Part shown: positions 18,202-30,842 of the stretch, piece after piece
How positions within the stretch are numbered: the first letter of the stretch is position 1
How the letters are laid out: each line of letters starts with the position of its first letter
DNA from: Adineta ricciae
Taxonomy: Eukaryota > Rotifera > Eurotatoria > Adinetida > Adinetidae
NCBI GenBank assembly: GCA_905250025.1
Contig: CAJNOJ010000188.1
Coordinates: 124,001-188,000, forward strand
Reading direction: 5' to 3'
Length of the DNA: 64,000 bases
Translations under genes and position numbers: made by a program
The notes under the pieces: generated by a model
What the model was told of the DNA's origin: nothing
Seen by the model: the letters and a program-made list of their open reading frames with translations, nothing else
The model's database searches: none

Positions 18202-19590
18202 ATGATACAGCATAACATATGTTGTTGTTTCGCACTACTTGCCCTCAAGTAAGCATCAAAATTTGTCTTTATACTCTTTGAAACATACTGTTTTGACCCT
18301 AGTATATTAGCAGTTATAACTCTACCACAAACATGTCATGATTTAGCTCAATACGACAAATGTTCCAGCAATCCTTTGTGTGCTTGTCTACATTCTGTTT
18401 CTTCAAACGACAGCGGCATTTGTGCCTTCCGATGGACAACTTGTTCTGAACTTGACGCTTGTACAATAAACACTCATCTATGTTTTCAACCTAATCATAT
18501 TTGCGTTCATCACCCTGATTGTCAGAACCAACCATTGTGTTATCCACTATCCATGACTACTGCTGATCTATGCCCCACTATCAGCGAAACAACCACTCCA
18601 AGTAAATAAATCAATTTTTTTTTGTAAACGAACTCGATGTGTCTTACAGCTTCAAGCTTTTCAACAGGGACCGATGATGTCGAACTCTGTTTAACAGCAA
18701 CATGGTCTACGCAAGGTATAACAGTTGCTGGTGGAAAAGGTTTTGGAGACAAATTGGATCAATTAGCTGACCCCTACGGAATTTTTCTTGATGATAATGA
18801 TACAATTTACATTGCAGATCGTTCGAATCATCGTATTGTTATGTGGGAACAGGGTGCTATCGTGGGCCAATGGCTTGCTGGTTATAAAGAAGATAATGCA
18901 CGTAGTATGTCCTTAAACATGCCGCAAGATCTTGTTGTTGACCAAAATGGAACGATGCATATAAGTGATGGAGGAAATTACCGCGTTGTTCGATGGAATC
19001 GAGGCGCACAGGAAGGTGAAGTGATTGTTGATCACATTCAAGCGGTGGGTATTGCGCAAGATAATACCGGATCAATTTATGTGTCGGAATATGCGGACGG
19101 TCGAATAACAAAATGGAGCAAAAATAATGATGACCAATTATTTGGACAAGTGATTGCAACAAAACTGCGTCAATCGAATTTTATATTCGTCGATCGGGAT
19201 CGATCAGTCTATTCAACAGGTTATATGGCACATCGCATAGTTAAAATAATCGAAGGAGTTGAAGAACCTCTCGTTGTTGCTGGTCAATCAGACAAATCTG
19301 GACATGATCTGCATCAACTGACATTTCCAACTGGTGTTTTTGTTGACCATCAAGGTACTATTTATGTGGCTGATACTGATAATCATCGAATAGTACGTTG
19401 GCCAAAAGGAGCTACGTCGGGTATTCTAATCGTAGGTGAACATGGACGAGGTTCAGCATCAGATCAATTGACACACCCTTCTGATTTATTTCTTGATCGG
19501 CAGGGAAATTTATACGTTACTGACACTTTGAATAATCGTGTACAAAAATTTCTTATCGATAAAAGTTCTTGTCATTCGAAATCGAAATAA
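18202..19590 (+). CDS. Secreted NHL-repeat beta-propeller protein with Cys-rich N-terminus (428 aa)
   Basis: Three exons: 18202-18248 (signal peptide, CCCFALLAL), 18303-18601 and 18650-19590. Phases are 2 and 1, and the sum is 429 codons. Exon 2 encodes a Cys-rich segment (CHDLAQYDKCSSNPLCAC onward) with about 13 Cys, rich in NHLC and HPDC patterns, suggesting a disulfide-bonded extracellular module. Exon 3 has six NHL repeats, for example DPYGIFLDDNDTIYIADRSN and FPTGVFVDHQGTIYVADTDN, enough for a six-bladed propeller. Likely a secreted binding protein; the ligand is unknown. Confidence 0.78.
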
Positions 19591-20128
19591 ATCTTCCTTG
19601 CCATTTTCATTATTAGCGTTCAATTGTATTCATATCAAGTTTTCCATATGATCGGTGTCCATACTTGCGCATAGTCATAGCGGTCTAATTCATTGTTGTG
19701 ATCATTCAGATTGATCTTTAAAGCAAGGAAGTACAAGGCTCAGTAACCGTGTTTACTTTCATCACATTATCCGAATGTTAGTGAAGAGCCGGTGAATGTT
19801 TTACTTAGAAACTTAGTTAATGATAAACAATTTTCTCATTTGTCAAACTATTTCTCGAAGCACATTTGTGTGTGTTTTTTATCATTAGAATTACTTGCGG
19901 AACTGTGATCAAATCGTCTAAATGATCTAAAAAGTATGTCAGTGTTCTTCACAAAAATATTTATTCCTCAAAGCATACATGCATAACGATATTTTCTTCC
20001 AATTTTCAAAACATGTTTATATCAATGAAACATCAAGGCTAATATGCGTAATATATGTTAAACGGACACTTTTATTGACTCTAACTATATAACAGACAGT
20101 ATGTCGGTGTACTTAATGTTAGTTCTAG
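19591..20128. other. Intergenic; nothing recognised
   Basis: AT-rich spacer between the NHL and kinase genes. Confidence 0.5.
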
Positions 20129-21506
20129 ATGCTTTCCGATCAAATGTTCTCTAAAAGGCCAGTACATACAAATCAAACTCATAGCATTAATGGTGAATTG
20201 TATACTTTGCTAAGTCGAATAGGTCACGGATCGTATGGATCTGTATGGAAATCTGTAACACCAAAGGGTATGGGTATTTTCTTTTTTTTCATCTATCTGT
20301 AAGATTCATGTCATATCCATGCGATATGATCAAAGTTTTCTGTACAAGAATCTGTTGAGTGTCTTTCGAGAAATATACAAGACGGTCGTCGTTCATCAGA
20401 TCTAATAGATCGTTTTGCCGTATAGTCTATTTTTGCAAATTACAGACGGTAGATAGTTCACTCAAAGTATGCTGAAATATTTCAGCACCGTTGTTTCTAT
20501 CTATTCTGAAAAACAACGGCAAAGAGCAATTACGCGTGCAAAATAATAGTTCGAAGTTTAACTAAATACATTTATATGGAGAGTAAATAATGTCAATGAC
20601 TAATTGAGAAAAGTAATTGCTGCCTGACTTGTTTAGGTGAATATTATGCTGTGAAAGTGTTTGAATTCAATCATGCACAAAATCCTCTTGCTTCGGATGA
20701 CCGACTGAGCTCTTTTAAAACTGAAGTTAAAATGGGTAAAAAACTTTATGATGAAACTGAGCACGTTGTAACAATGTGCGGGTATGAATATAGTCCACGA
20801 TACGGGGTGGGTTTTATTGCAATGGAATTGGGCAGCGAATCATTAGTTGATCGAGTTAGAAATCTTCATCAAACACATTCAAAATCGCCGATGTTCGATT
20901 ACTATGATTACATTTCGCTAAGAGATCAACAGAATATATGGTGTCAATTAGTCAATATCATTCTTGCTCTTCACCAGTATGGTGTAGTAAGTTAAAGTTG
21001 ATATAGATCATTTTTAGAACAATGTTCGACCTACGAAAAAAAATTTCATAATAGATCCATCGTGATCTCAAACCAGCGAACCTATTGTTTTTCGGGCCTA
21101 CCTTGAAAGTGATTGATTTTGGTATGGCGCAAGACGAATTTGTAGGGTAAATTTCATTTTCTTTTCTACGTTTTTCATTCATCGTCTTCTTTTACACAGA
21201 TTTAGCCCACATCACAGAATAGGCGGCACTCGTCCTTATAGTGCACCCGAATGTTTCACGGGTCAGGCGCTAATCACTCCAAAAGCCGATGTATGGTCCG
21301 TGGGTGCCATTTTATATTATCTAACTTATGGCAATGCACCGGTATTCGAAAGTCCACGACCCCCGTTCGGCGCTTTACCTACTCGCTCTCGTCACATTCA
21401 GGAGATTCTTGAACATTGCCTTCGACCAGTTGCGTCTCGACGGCCAGATCATCAATCACTTGCTCAGCATCCTTTCACAAAACCTTTTAAGAGATACTTA
21501 AAGTGA
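20129..21506 (+). CDS. Small protein kinase, possibly TTK/MPS1-like (295 aa, four exons)
   Basis: Exons 20129-20267, 20637-20986, 21055-21146 and 21200-21506 join in frame to 296 codons. Kinase landmarks are complete: Gly loop GHGSYGSV, AVKVFEF (the VAIK Lys), HRDLKPANLL (catalytic loop), DFGMA (Mg-binding DFG), GGTRPYSAPE (APE), DVWSVGAILYYLTYG, and a final Arg (ASRRPDHQSL, subdomain XI). The protein is almost only a kinase domain. DLKPANLL with LKVIDFG and a short activation loop recall the TTK/MPS1 group, but no checkpoint-specific N-terminus is present. Family assignment is tentative; activity is likely. Confidence 0.82.
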
Positions 21507-21826
21507 TTGTATATGATGTTTTTAATATAGATAAAATTAGAAAATTCAATGGAATTTATAACATATACACTTGAATGATTTTAGAAGTATAAATTCTTAG
21601 CTATATTGACGTAAGCTTATGGGTAAAAAGAACACTCTGCAATAATAACTGAAAGTGTTGACAGCTTTCTTGTCGTTCTCTTAGCAAATTTTGGAATTTT
21701 ATCTTTTAACAACATACCTTTATCTCGAAGACAAAGCGTATGTTGGAAATTCTCGTCTCGAGTTACGTCAACTGAAATCTGACTTCAACAAGATGTTCTG
21801 GTTTTAGATAGAAATTTGTTTTCACT
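21507..21826. other. Intergenic; nothing recognised
   Basis: AT-rich spacer between the kinase and caspase-NHL genes. Confidence 0.5.
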
Positions 21827-23681
21827 ATGGCTAACGCAGAATATCAAGATTTTTCAGATGGCTCACGTCGTAAAGTAGCTTTGGTTATCGGAAATAGCAA
21901 TTATGCTTTAGAAAGATCGTTACCGAATACAATCAATGATGCTAAACAAATGACAATTGCATTAAGGCGTCTTGGATTCCATATTCACGATGACGAGCCG
22001 AAATTAGACTTGACGTATAGGGAATTTTCTATGACCTTGATGAGTTTTGTTTGTTCAATTGACCAAAATGATTTGGTTTTATTTTATTTTTCCGGTCACG
22101 GAACTCAACAGGAGGTAAAGCTAAGGAATGACAATGAATTTATTTCATAATTCTTTTTTTATCAGAATGAAAACTATTTAATTCCAGTGGACGATTTCAA
22201 GGAAGAAAACAAAGAAAGAGTCAAGCTAGATGGAACTGATCTAAAAAGATATGCAATTAATGCACAACAGTTTCTAAATAATATTGATGATCGCAATCCA
22301 TTTGCGATCTTATTTTTCTTAGATTGCTGTCGAACTTATCATTTAAAACAAGAAAGATCACCAAAGAGCCTGAAAAGTTGTTCACCGGATCAACTACACG
22401 GATTAAAATCGATGTCGCCGAAAATCGGTTCATTGATCGCCTTTGCTTGTGCGCCTGGAACAACAGCTGATGACGGAAATAATCGAGAAAAGAATGGTTT
22501 ATTTACAAAACACCTTCTCAAACACCTCTCCACAACCAAAGAAGATGTTATTGGAATACTAATGAACGTAACAGATGGTGTTATTCAAGAGTCGAATAGC
22601 CAGCAAATTCCACATGTTACTTTTGTGTTAACAAAAAAGATCTTCTTGTGCAATGAAAATCAAAGTAATTATTATTTTATTGCTAGTGAGAGAAAAAATA
22701 CTATGTTTGCTATCCAAACATAAAAAGATGAGAAGCAATCACATTTGAGAGTTTTATTCTCAATCTTCATAGTTTCCATTCAATTTAGGAATCAGATTCA
22801 ACAGATGGACACAAGATGGTGTCACCATAGCTGGCGGGAATGGAAGAGGAGAGGCTCTAAACCAATTGAATAGGCCTCACGGAATCTGTATCGATAAAAA
22901 CAACAATACTCTCGTTGCCGATTGGGGAAACGACCGGATTATGAAATGGAAACCGAATGGCAAACAGGGTGAAATTTGTATAGATAGGATCGGGAATCTA
23001 GCTGACCAACTGACCTGGCCAAGAGATGTAATTGTTGATGAACAAAACTGTTCATTAATCATTGGCGATTGGGGAAACAGACGGGTGATTCAATGGTGGA
23101 ATCATGATCTATACGAAGTTCTTGTTGATGACATTTCATGTTCTCGTTTGACAATGGATAAATATGGATTTCTTTATATTTCTGATTGGGAGAAGCATGA
23201 AGTGAGAAGATGGAAAATTGGTGAAAGGCAAGGGAACCTAGTAGCTGGGGGCCATGGACAAGGAAACCGACTCAATCAATTGGATTGTCCAACGTTTATC
23301 TTCGTTGATGACGAGCAATCTGTCTATGTTTCGGATAGAGACAATCATCGTGTGATGAAATGGAGAAAAGGTGCGAGAGAAGGAACTGTTATCGCTGGTG
23401 GAAAAAGCGGAGGAAGCCATCTGAGTCAATTGAGTTCTCCTCAAGGAATATTCGTGGATAAATTCGGTCAAACTTACGTAGCAGACACTGGAAATCATCG
23501 AATAATGCGTTGGCGTGAAGGAACGCAGCAAGGTGAAATAATTGTTGGTGGGAAAGGAATAGGAAATCGATCGAATCAACTGAATTCTCCAATTGATCTA
23601 TCGTTTGACGATGGCGGAAATCTTTATGTTGCTGATTTGGGAAATGATCGAGTCCAAAAATTCAGTCTGATTTACAATTAG
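21827..23681 (+). CDS. Caspase-like (C14) peptidase fused to NHL propeller (559 aa, inferred three exons)
   Basis: Exon 1 (21827-22114) and exon 2 (22166-22664) encode a caspase fold: KVALVIGNSNY, then LVLFYFSGHG (catalytic His) and AILFFLDCCR (catalytic Cys), then IAFACAPG. Exon 3 (22789-23681) has six NHL repeats (NRPHGICIDKNNNTLVADWGN and similar). The donor at 22665 (phase 1) and acceptor at 22788 match, giving exactly 560 codons. The NHL frame has no ATG before the first repeat and no separate promoter is obvious. If the last intron were retained, the caspase would end at 22723 as a stand-alone protein. Possible role: regulated proteolysis with the propeller as sensor or substrate docker. 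Confidence 0.72.
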
Positions 23682-24057
23682 AGAGACGCAAATCCTATCA
23701 AGAAGTAGTAAATATTATTGTTGAGTAAATAAAATAGTTTCGCATGAAAGTAAACTTTTGTTTCTTCATTTCACTTTCCATATTTCAAAAGTAACTTCGG
23801 CTGAGCAGAAAATGATTGAATTCTGTTCAATAGCTTTTCATTACCTTTGATTGTGTAGTTATAACTTTGTTTTATGTTTGCTAAGATTTTTAAGCAAAAA
23901 ATTCATCGACGATATGATCACAAAAAGAAGTCAAATATGAAATGTAAAAATATGAATTTATTTTTGCTAAATGATGAAGTTTTCAACGTGCTTCAGTTTA
24001 GAAGATCATAAATCAACCAAATTTTTGAAAGTAAACAGAACTACTCAATTGATTTCG
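23682..24057. other. Intergenic; nothing recognised
   Basis: AT-rich 3' flank of the caspase-NHL gene, with AATAAA near 23727. Confidence 0.5.
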
Positions 24058-24316
24058 TCATTGATCTTTTTGTTTTGTCAATAATGTCGAGAACGAATGA
24101 AGATGGATCACGAGTTGAGATCGTGATATTGTCGGGAGATTGATTTGAAGATGGGGTTTTTTATGAAGAATTAGCTTTTGCAATCGACTATTGAGGTAGA
24201 AGAAGCTTCCGGAAATGTAATAAACATCAAGATATTCAAAGATTTCATGGATTGTAACTTTCCTTTCTTGTGCATAAATAGAACTGGTTAGATCGAAGTA
24301 TGCGTAGACAACAATT
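24058..24316 (-). pseudogene. F-box-like fragment
   Basis: A minus-strand frame of about 86 codons without an ATG contains IHEIFEYLDVYYISGSFFYL and LNSRLQKLI. This resembles the F-box pattern EIxxEIFxYLD...FxxLNSR of bdelloid F-box proteins. The usual LP start of the box is degraded (ERKVT), and no LRR tail follows. Probably a remnant; could be noise. Confidence 0.4.
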
Positions 24317-25323
24317 TGAAACTTTCAAATTTTCCTATCGGAATATGTCTTCGGTTAGCTGTCAATAATGGTAGTACGTGGATTCCAATTTGTTCGAGAC
24401 GATATTAGAATGACTATTGAAAATTTGCTCATCTTTCTTGGAGTTCTTTTCCTTTATTTAAAAGCGGTACTCACATTGATCAACGTGCCGATTCTTCAAC
24501 GATTTGAGCCAAGAACAATGTTCAATCTGATTGATTTTTATCAAAAGTAAAAATGATTAGCTACCGATGGTTTCATAGGATCTATTTGTAAAAAAATCAT
24601 GTAATATGAGACCAGGAACATTAAGTGTTACAAAATGTCCTTTCTGTTTCAATTTACCATTGATTCGCACGTTTAACAGTCGAATATGACACCTCTGGAA
24701 TTACTTACCTTGGAACGAATCTGTTATATTAAGAGCTCCACATGAAACCGTTGTTGTTGGCATAGTCACTGTTAAATTTATTTAGATCTTATGATTAGTA
24801 TTAAGTATTCACTTAGTAGTATTGTGATTCATTATATTGACATATTCTATGAATTTCGTACATATGTTTTGTACTTGGAGTGTATTTAAACTGACTAGGA
24901 TGTACGCGAGAAAAATTTAGTGTTATTTTTATAATTGATGAAATTCAAAAGTCTTCGCCGTCACAAGAATGATGTGAAGAATACCTTGGGCGTGAGCTTT
25001 GGCAAGCAGCATACAAACTGGATCGAATGATTGTGTCTGGATGATTTCTCAAATCAACGAGGATTTTTATTATGAAAAAGTACTGATAGAAAACGGATGC
25101 TCGAGAAAAACATAAAAGGTACAGTTTCTTCGGTGTGATATATAATCAGTTAGTAAAATTATACGTTGAGAGAGAAGAATAAACAGAACGAATAAAGCTC
25201 TCACCACTATAGTTACCCTCAAAGAAAGAAATCGACAGAGAACACTTTCACGTGTTATAATTTTTTTGTCCTACAAATCATAATCTTCACATACATGCAG
25301 CAGTCAGTCAGGTTTTTGTACTG
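24317..25323. other. Gene-poor stretch with a possible decayed minus-strand exon
   Basis: Minus-strand reading near 24770-24550 gives a coherent peptide (about 40 residues, INGKLKQKGHFVTLNVPG) ending at a stop, with a nearby GTAAGT. I do not recognise it and cannot build a gene. Confidence 0.35.
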
Positions 25324-26587
25324 ATGTCTTTAATGTTTCCTAGTCGCAATACTATGATCCCAATTGTATGCTTATTTATCTTCCTACAAACTATTAACTA
25401 TATTTATAATGTCAAAACAAAAGGGAACCAACCACTCGAAGAATTCTCCTCATCCAATTTATACAAACATTCGTCGACTGACAAAAACAACTCGACATAT
25501 AATAATACACGAAAATTTCCACCTTTATCTTCAGATTCAAAACTATCCGTATTTTTCGGTACGTCATTTTCAGCGTCTGCAAACTTTACGAAACCTGATC
25601 CTTCTATTTATAAATCTTATCCGAATTGCAGTTTTTCTCTCTCAAACAATGATTCAGCTTCCTATCGGGTATCGATTAACAAAAATATACAATCTTTTAA
25701 TACAATTGAACATCGTTATGAGAAAGATCTTTATCCTGGTGGACATTTCTTCCCAAAAACATGCCGGCCTAAGCAACGTTTAGCGGTGATCATATGTTAC
25801 AGAAATCGTGAATCACATTTGAAACTTTTTCTTAATCATATACATGCTTTTCTTCAGCAGCAACAACTTGATTATACAATATTTGTTGTTAATCAGCATG
25901 GTCAAGAACAATTTAATCGAGCTGCTCTATTCGACGTTGGCTTCCTTGAAGCAATAAAATTATATTCATTCGATTGTTTCATTTTTCACGACGTTGATCT
26001 TTTACCTGAAGATTTACGTAATGTCTACAAGTGTGGAAAGCAACCAAAACATATGTAAGCGCGGAGAAAAATAAGGATTTGCTCGATCGACAGTTGTTTT
26101 CTTGTGTAGGTCAGTCGCTGTTGATACGTTCAAGTACAAATTACCTTATCCGACTCTGTTTGGTGGTGTAACTGCAATCAGTTTAACGGATTTTATCAAT
26201 GCAAATGGTTATGCCACTATTTACTGGGGTTGGGGTGGTGAAGATGATGATATGTATCAGCGTGTAAATCGAACACTGCGTAAATCAATTGCACGCTATC
26301 CGACGGTTATCGCGCGTTATCAGATGATTTGCTCACATAACCATGTCTCTGCTGAAGCTAATCCTAGTAGAGATATTATTCTACGTTCAAATTATGATCA
26401 CAAGAAGGATGGACTGAATTCGATAAAATATGTCTTACACAAATTAACTTTTTATAGATTATTTACATTGATAAACGTGACACTAACTGAAGAATCATTG
26501 AATGAGATTAGCAAACGTATGAATATTAAATTTCCGAAAAAAACAACAACTATGAAAATGCGAGTGTTACCAAGAAAAAGCGCATAA
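25324..26587 (+). CDS. Beta-1,4-galactosyltransferase-family enzyme (GT7), type II membrane protein (402 aa)
   Basis: Exons 25324-26054 and 26110-26587 join at phase 2 to 403 codons. A short cytoplasmic end and one anchor helix (IPIVCLFIFLQTINYIYNV) precede a Ser/Asn-rich stem. Catalytic landmarks are in order: RLAVIICYRNRESHL, FNRAALFDVGFLEA, FHDVDLLPEDLRN (the DVD metal site), FGGVTAISL, and YWGWGGEDDDMYQRV (acceptor/metal site). Expected to act in the Golgi, transferring Gal (or GalNAc) from UDP-sugar to GlcNAc-terminated glycans. Several N-glycosylation sequons are in the stem. Confidence 0.9.
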
Positions 26588-28301
26588 TTTGATGTTTTTA
26601 AATTGTTTTTCGAATAAATTTGTTATGCTCTGCAGTATGCTGTTAAGTCTTCACAATAAAAATGATTTTCTATGCTTGCACCGAGTGCACTATAAGTATG
26701 GTAAGAAGACGTCCTTGATAATCATTAAACTATAACAGAATATACACACCCGTAACAGCAAGTTTGGCTGTGATGTAAGTAGGCAAGATATTTGCACAGA
26801 ACGATTTAGCTGGCTTAGGATGCACTGATACTCCACCGTTCAAAGTTAATTTTGAAATTCTTAGATTTAGCACGTACATTCAATAATGTCCAAGTATAAA
26901 GAATAATTTGGGTTGTTATTTAATTTGTCTCATCCGACTTTTGCACTGATATCTGATAGTTTTTCGAGAAATCACAAAGAAATATGAATAATAAAAAGCT
27001 ATGAGAGCAATGACATTCAACAGAACATGTTGATATTGTACAGCAAGATCTCTTTGAATTTCTCCATCATGTTTAACAAATTGTTCATTAACTAATCGAT
27101 TAGGATCGAACAAATAGTTTAGAACAAATCTCAATATGTTTGAAATATTTTTTTGTTCGATTCTCTCCGAGCCATTGTCGTAGTTTTTAATGAATGTTAC
27201 TTTCCAGAGAGCAGACTTTTCAAAACACAACTCAAAGATACTGTCGTATCAGAAGTACTTCTATCAAAATCCCTAACAGAAAAAGTCAGGTTTTTCGATC
27301 AGCACAAATGCCTTCGTAATCAATACATTTTATCGTCAAAAGATCACGTTCTATAGCGAAGAATATCGTTTGCTGAGTCATTCACTCGTTTCGAATGAGG
27401 CATTCGTCTATCGGCAAAAGTGAGAATAAATATCGTTGTCTTTTTAGTTTGATTAATCAATTGCTGACATCGTTCAATGTTATTAGATGATTTTGATCAA
27501 TGCTTGGATTTAAGATTATAATCCTTTCACGATCCAAAGTTCGAAATTGTTGAATCATATCTTTCGTGATACTCGTCTTCGTATTCATGGTCTTGTCTTG
27601 AACTTCGTTTTAAGGATTGGTATTTACCAGTTTTTTGTCTTGTATTGCGTTCTCTGAATTTCAGCGTTTCGGTAATCTCCTCTTCGCACACAAAGAAGCA
27701 AAATGGACTTTTCCAATATACTCTTTCTTCCTTTCATGATATACACGTATGATATTGATCGAGAATCGAATAAGCCATGCCCGTCCACCTTTGTTCTATT
27801 CTTCCTTTTATACGTATGTACACAGCAAAGAGAAACAATGGTGAAAAATGTGCGTTCTGTATTCTTTTTTTGGTCATGTGAATCGAATATTACTGATTGA
27901 GGTTTTATCTGTGAAAAAAAAAATTCACATTGATGGAATTGATAAAGATTAGATTGAAAAAAGGAACATAGGAACAATTTAAGAATAGAAAATATAATAA
28001 ATTCGATCTAATCGTCCAGAGTCACCTGTTTGTATTACAATAGTTTGAATTTAATTGCTTCTCTTGTTTTTATAATCAATCACTCATTAAATGTTTCGAA
28101 AAAAAAACAATTCTGAATTAATTGAAAATATTCGCACAGATATTTGTCACATAGGATTGACTAATCCACTCAAAGCCCTGTTAGTGGTGTTGTCAGGTGC
28201 TTTTTTTCAAATATCAGGTTTTCTTGATATAATGTGTAAAGGTGTTTAACGCAATTTTTCATTACGATATTAATTTCGACAGTATCTCTAATATATTGAA
28301 A
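26588..28301. other. Gene-poor stretch with remnants of a minus-strand gene
   Basis: A minus-strand frame at 27230-26916 ends in one clear membrane helix (LLNVIALIAFYYSYFFVI) after DLAVQYQ. Further right, at about 27570-27350, two frames give coherent peptides (REIIILNPSIDQN-like, then KKTTIFILTFADRRMP) separated by a frameshift. Together they suggest a decayed membrane-protein gene of unknown family. The 117-codon frame at 27624-27977 looks spurious. Confidence 0.35.
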
Positions 28302-30059
28302 ATGAACGTCGTATACGTATCACTATTACTTCTTATCGTACGAAGGACATTTAGTGCTGTGTCTTACAATTGGACGTACACTTATGATCCAAGTTCAACT
28401 GCTTGGAATCCGTTAAAAGGTTTTGTTCCTTATTATTATTGGACAGGATCTCAACCAACGATTAATTTTCCTCATTCAATGGAAAATCAATACTTCTCAA
28501 TGAAAAGTTTAATGCTTGGCCCAAATTCATTTGATTTCTCGTCAATTGATTCTGTTTTGAACAATACAGCAAAAAGAAATCATCATGCTATTGTTCGAGT
28601 CTATGCTGATTATCCGGGAAGAAGTTTAAATTCGTCTATACCGGATTTTCTTTGGAATGGACTAACGTAAGAATTTATCATGAAAAAAAAACACGAAAAG
28701 AAAGATTTAATTTCATAGAATATATTCGGGATCTTCTAGTCGAGATTCCTTTCCTGATTATAACAATCAAACACTGATCGATGCTATGGTAACACTTATC
28801 CAAGCATTAGGTGTCGTTTAAAATTCTTTTGTATAGTTGATATTGATTTTACTTGTTTAGGTCAAAGATATGATGGAGATATTAGAATTGGATTTTGGCA
28901 AATTGGATTTTTGGGACATTGGGGTGAATGGCATACGTATCCGAATGCTACTTATTTTGCGTCAATTACACATCAAAATCAAATTATCACTGCTTTTACT
29001 TCTTCTTTTACTAAAACAAAGCTTCAACTTCGTTATTTCGCTGTGACTGGAAGTTACAATCCTATAAATTTGAATATTGGATTTCATGATGATTCGTTCT
29101 TTCAAGATACGTATGGACAATCGTGGATGTTTTATAATACGAGTGTCACTGTAGGAGCAAATAATCAATGGAGAAGTCAAGTAATTTGAACTGAATTATG
29201 AAATGTATTTGCTAAATTCTACTATTGTAGCCAATCGGTGGTGAAGTTCGTCCTGAATTGATGCCCTGTGCATTTGCGAATAATCCTACAACAGCTTGTC
29301 AATCAATAACTGGATTAAAACCTTTGGATTGGTCTACTTGTGTTCAATTAACTCATTCAACATATCAATGGCTTTTCTATGCTTTCAATACACCTGGATA
29401 TTCTGATTTGGATTATAATAGAGCTGTTAATGGATCGATCATGCAAGGATATTCTTTCTTTGTATCTCAAATAGCTGTAAATGAAATAACTTGCTCAGCA
29501 TTGTAAGTCATCACTATTTTAGATTTGTTTTCTTTTCATTTAAGAATCTTGACTGTTCTTTAGGTCACATGTCATGAGAATCAGTGTTACGATGTCGAAT
29601 GTCGGAGTCGCACCCTTTTATTATCCATTAACTATGAATGTCAAAGCTGCTGATAGTACAAACAAATCTGCAGCGATTTACAAATCGATCTCTGTTCCTA
29701 TTTCGAATCAACTCGACCAAATTTCTTTCGTTTATTCTTTCGATGTGACAGTACAAACCTATGCGAATATACAATTTTCCATTTGGCTCAATAGCCCATA
29801 TCTTGTTGGAAATCAGACAATCGTATTTGCTATTTCTGGTGCCAATACTTCAGGAATCATTGAACTTCCGACAATACCTATCGAGCCTTGCGGAACGCAG
29901 AGTGTGACTGCAGGTTGTGCCTCTTATATCAATTCTGCTCAAATCAATGGAACGCTGGGTACCTCGAATACTATTCGTTCCAATACTAATGATTTCCATG
30001 ATCCGTGTTCGTCATCTGTATCTTACAACACTGGTATTGCACTCAAAAAGACTGTTTAG
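28302..30059 (+). CDS. Secreted DUF4832-like protein (514 aa, five exons)
   Basis: Exons 28302-28666, 28719-28810, 28861-29180, 29231-29502 and 29564-30059 give 515 codons with consistent phases. A signal peptide (VVYVSLLLLIVRRTFSAVS) is followed by NPLKGFVPYY, then GFWQIGFLGHWGEWH and SYNPINLNIGFHDDSFF, patterns I associate with DUF4832/DUF4874 proteins that have a TIM-barrel-like hydrolase appearance. The C-terminal 150 residues look like a beta-sandwich (ISVTMSNVGVAPFYYPL). Acidic residues in GEWH and HDD are plausible catalytic groups. Probably acts on extracellular polysaccharide; no substrate is known. I use the second ATG because it opens the signal peptide. Confidence 0.65.
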
Positions 30060-30842
30060 AATGGGAATTCATCAATTATGACTTGATCCTATTTTTCTTA
30101 ATCACAATAAATAGGAGCCACGACTACAACAATGAAATTCAGACTATATATGACCAATATGAGAAGAAAAGCATACAATCGAGTTGCACATAGCTCGTGT
30201 CTGAGCATTGTTGTAGTGTTATTTTCATCAGGTATAAAAAGAGATTATAGTGGTGAATGAATAATTATATTCCTGCAACCAACTAAGTAGATTTTGATAT
30301 ATGCATTACTAAGACGCAATGAGAAATAAGCTTTTGGTTCAGTTCCTCGTTCGTTGTTTATTATATGAATTCTAATGAAAGTAAATATTTGTGCTGAACA
30401 AGTTCAAAACCAACAAATATTCAGCAAAGACATTGAATAACATTGTATAAATAGGAGCAGAAAGTAGAAAGAGAAGGAGGCGAAATGAAGAGCTATACAG
30501 AAGTGTTTACATTGGTTTTAGTTTATTGAAAAAAAGCAATGTAGTATATTTTGATGAAAATATAGAAGAAGAAAATCTAACTCTTTCACCTTCTGTTCGT
30601 TTCAGAAAATTGCATTTTTGATTGAATATATAAAATCGAACGATAATGACACTATTAGCTAGTTTCATGAACAAATCGCCCATTCAATAGAAGATTTAGT
30701 TCAATTCAATATGCGTATTTAACACCGCTGTAGATTATTCTCTCGTATTGTAAAATTCCATTGAATAAATTGCGATGTGTTTTTTTAATCGCAATGAGAT
30801 TGAAAATTAATCCTATTTGAGGAAAATATTTGATGGTATCAT
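30060..30842. other. Intergenic; nothing recognised
   Basis: AT-rich, no credible frame. Confidence 0.5.

Noticed and set aside
22866-23681. Separate NHL gene starting within the frame
   Set aside because: No ATG precedes the first repeat; the phase-compatible intron links it to the caspase exons.
27624-27977. 117-codon minus-strand frame
   Set aside because: Low-complexity composition, no family resemblance, and its antisense is equally open.
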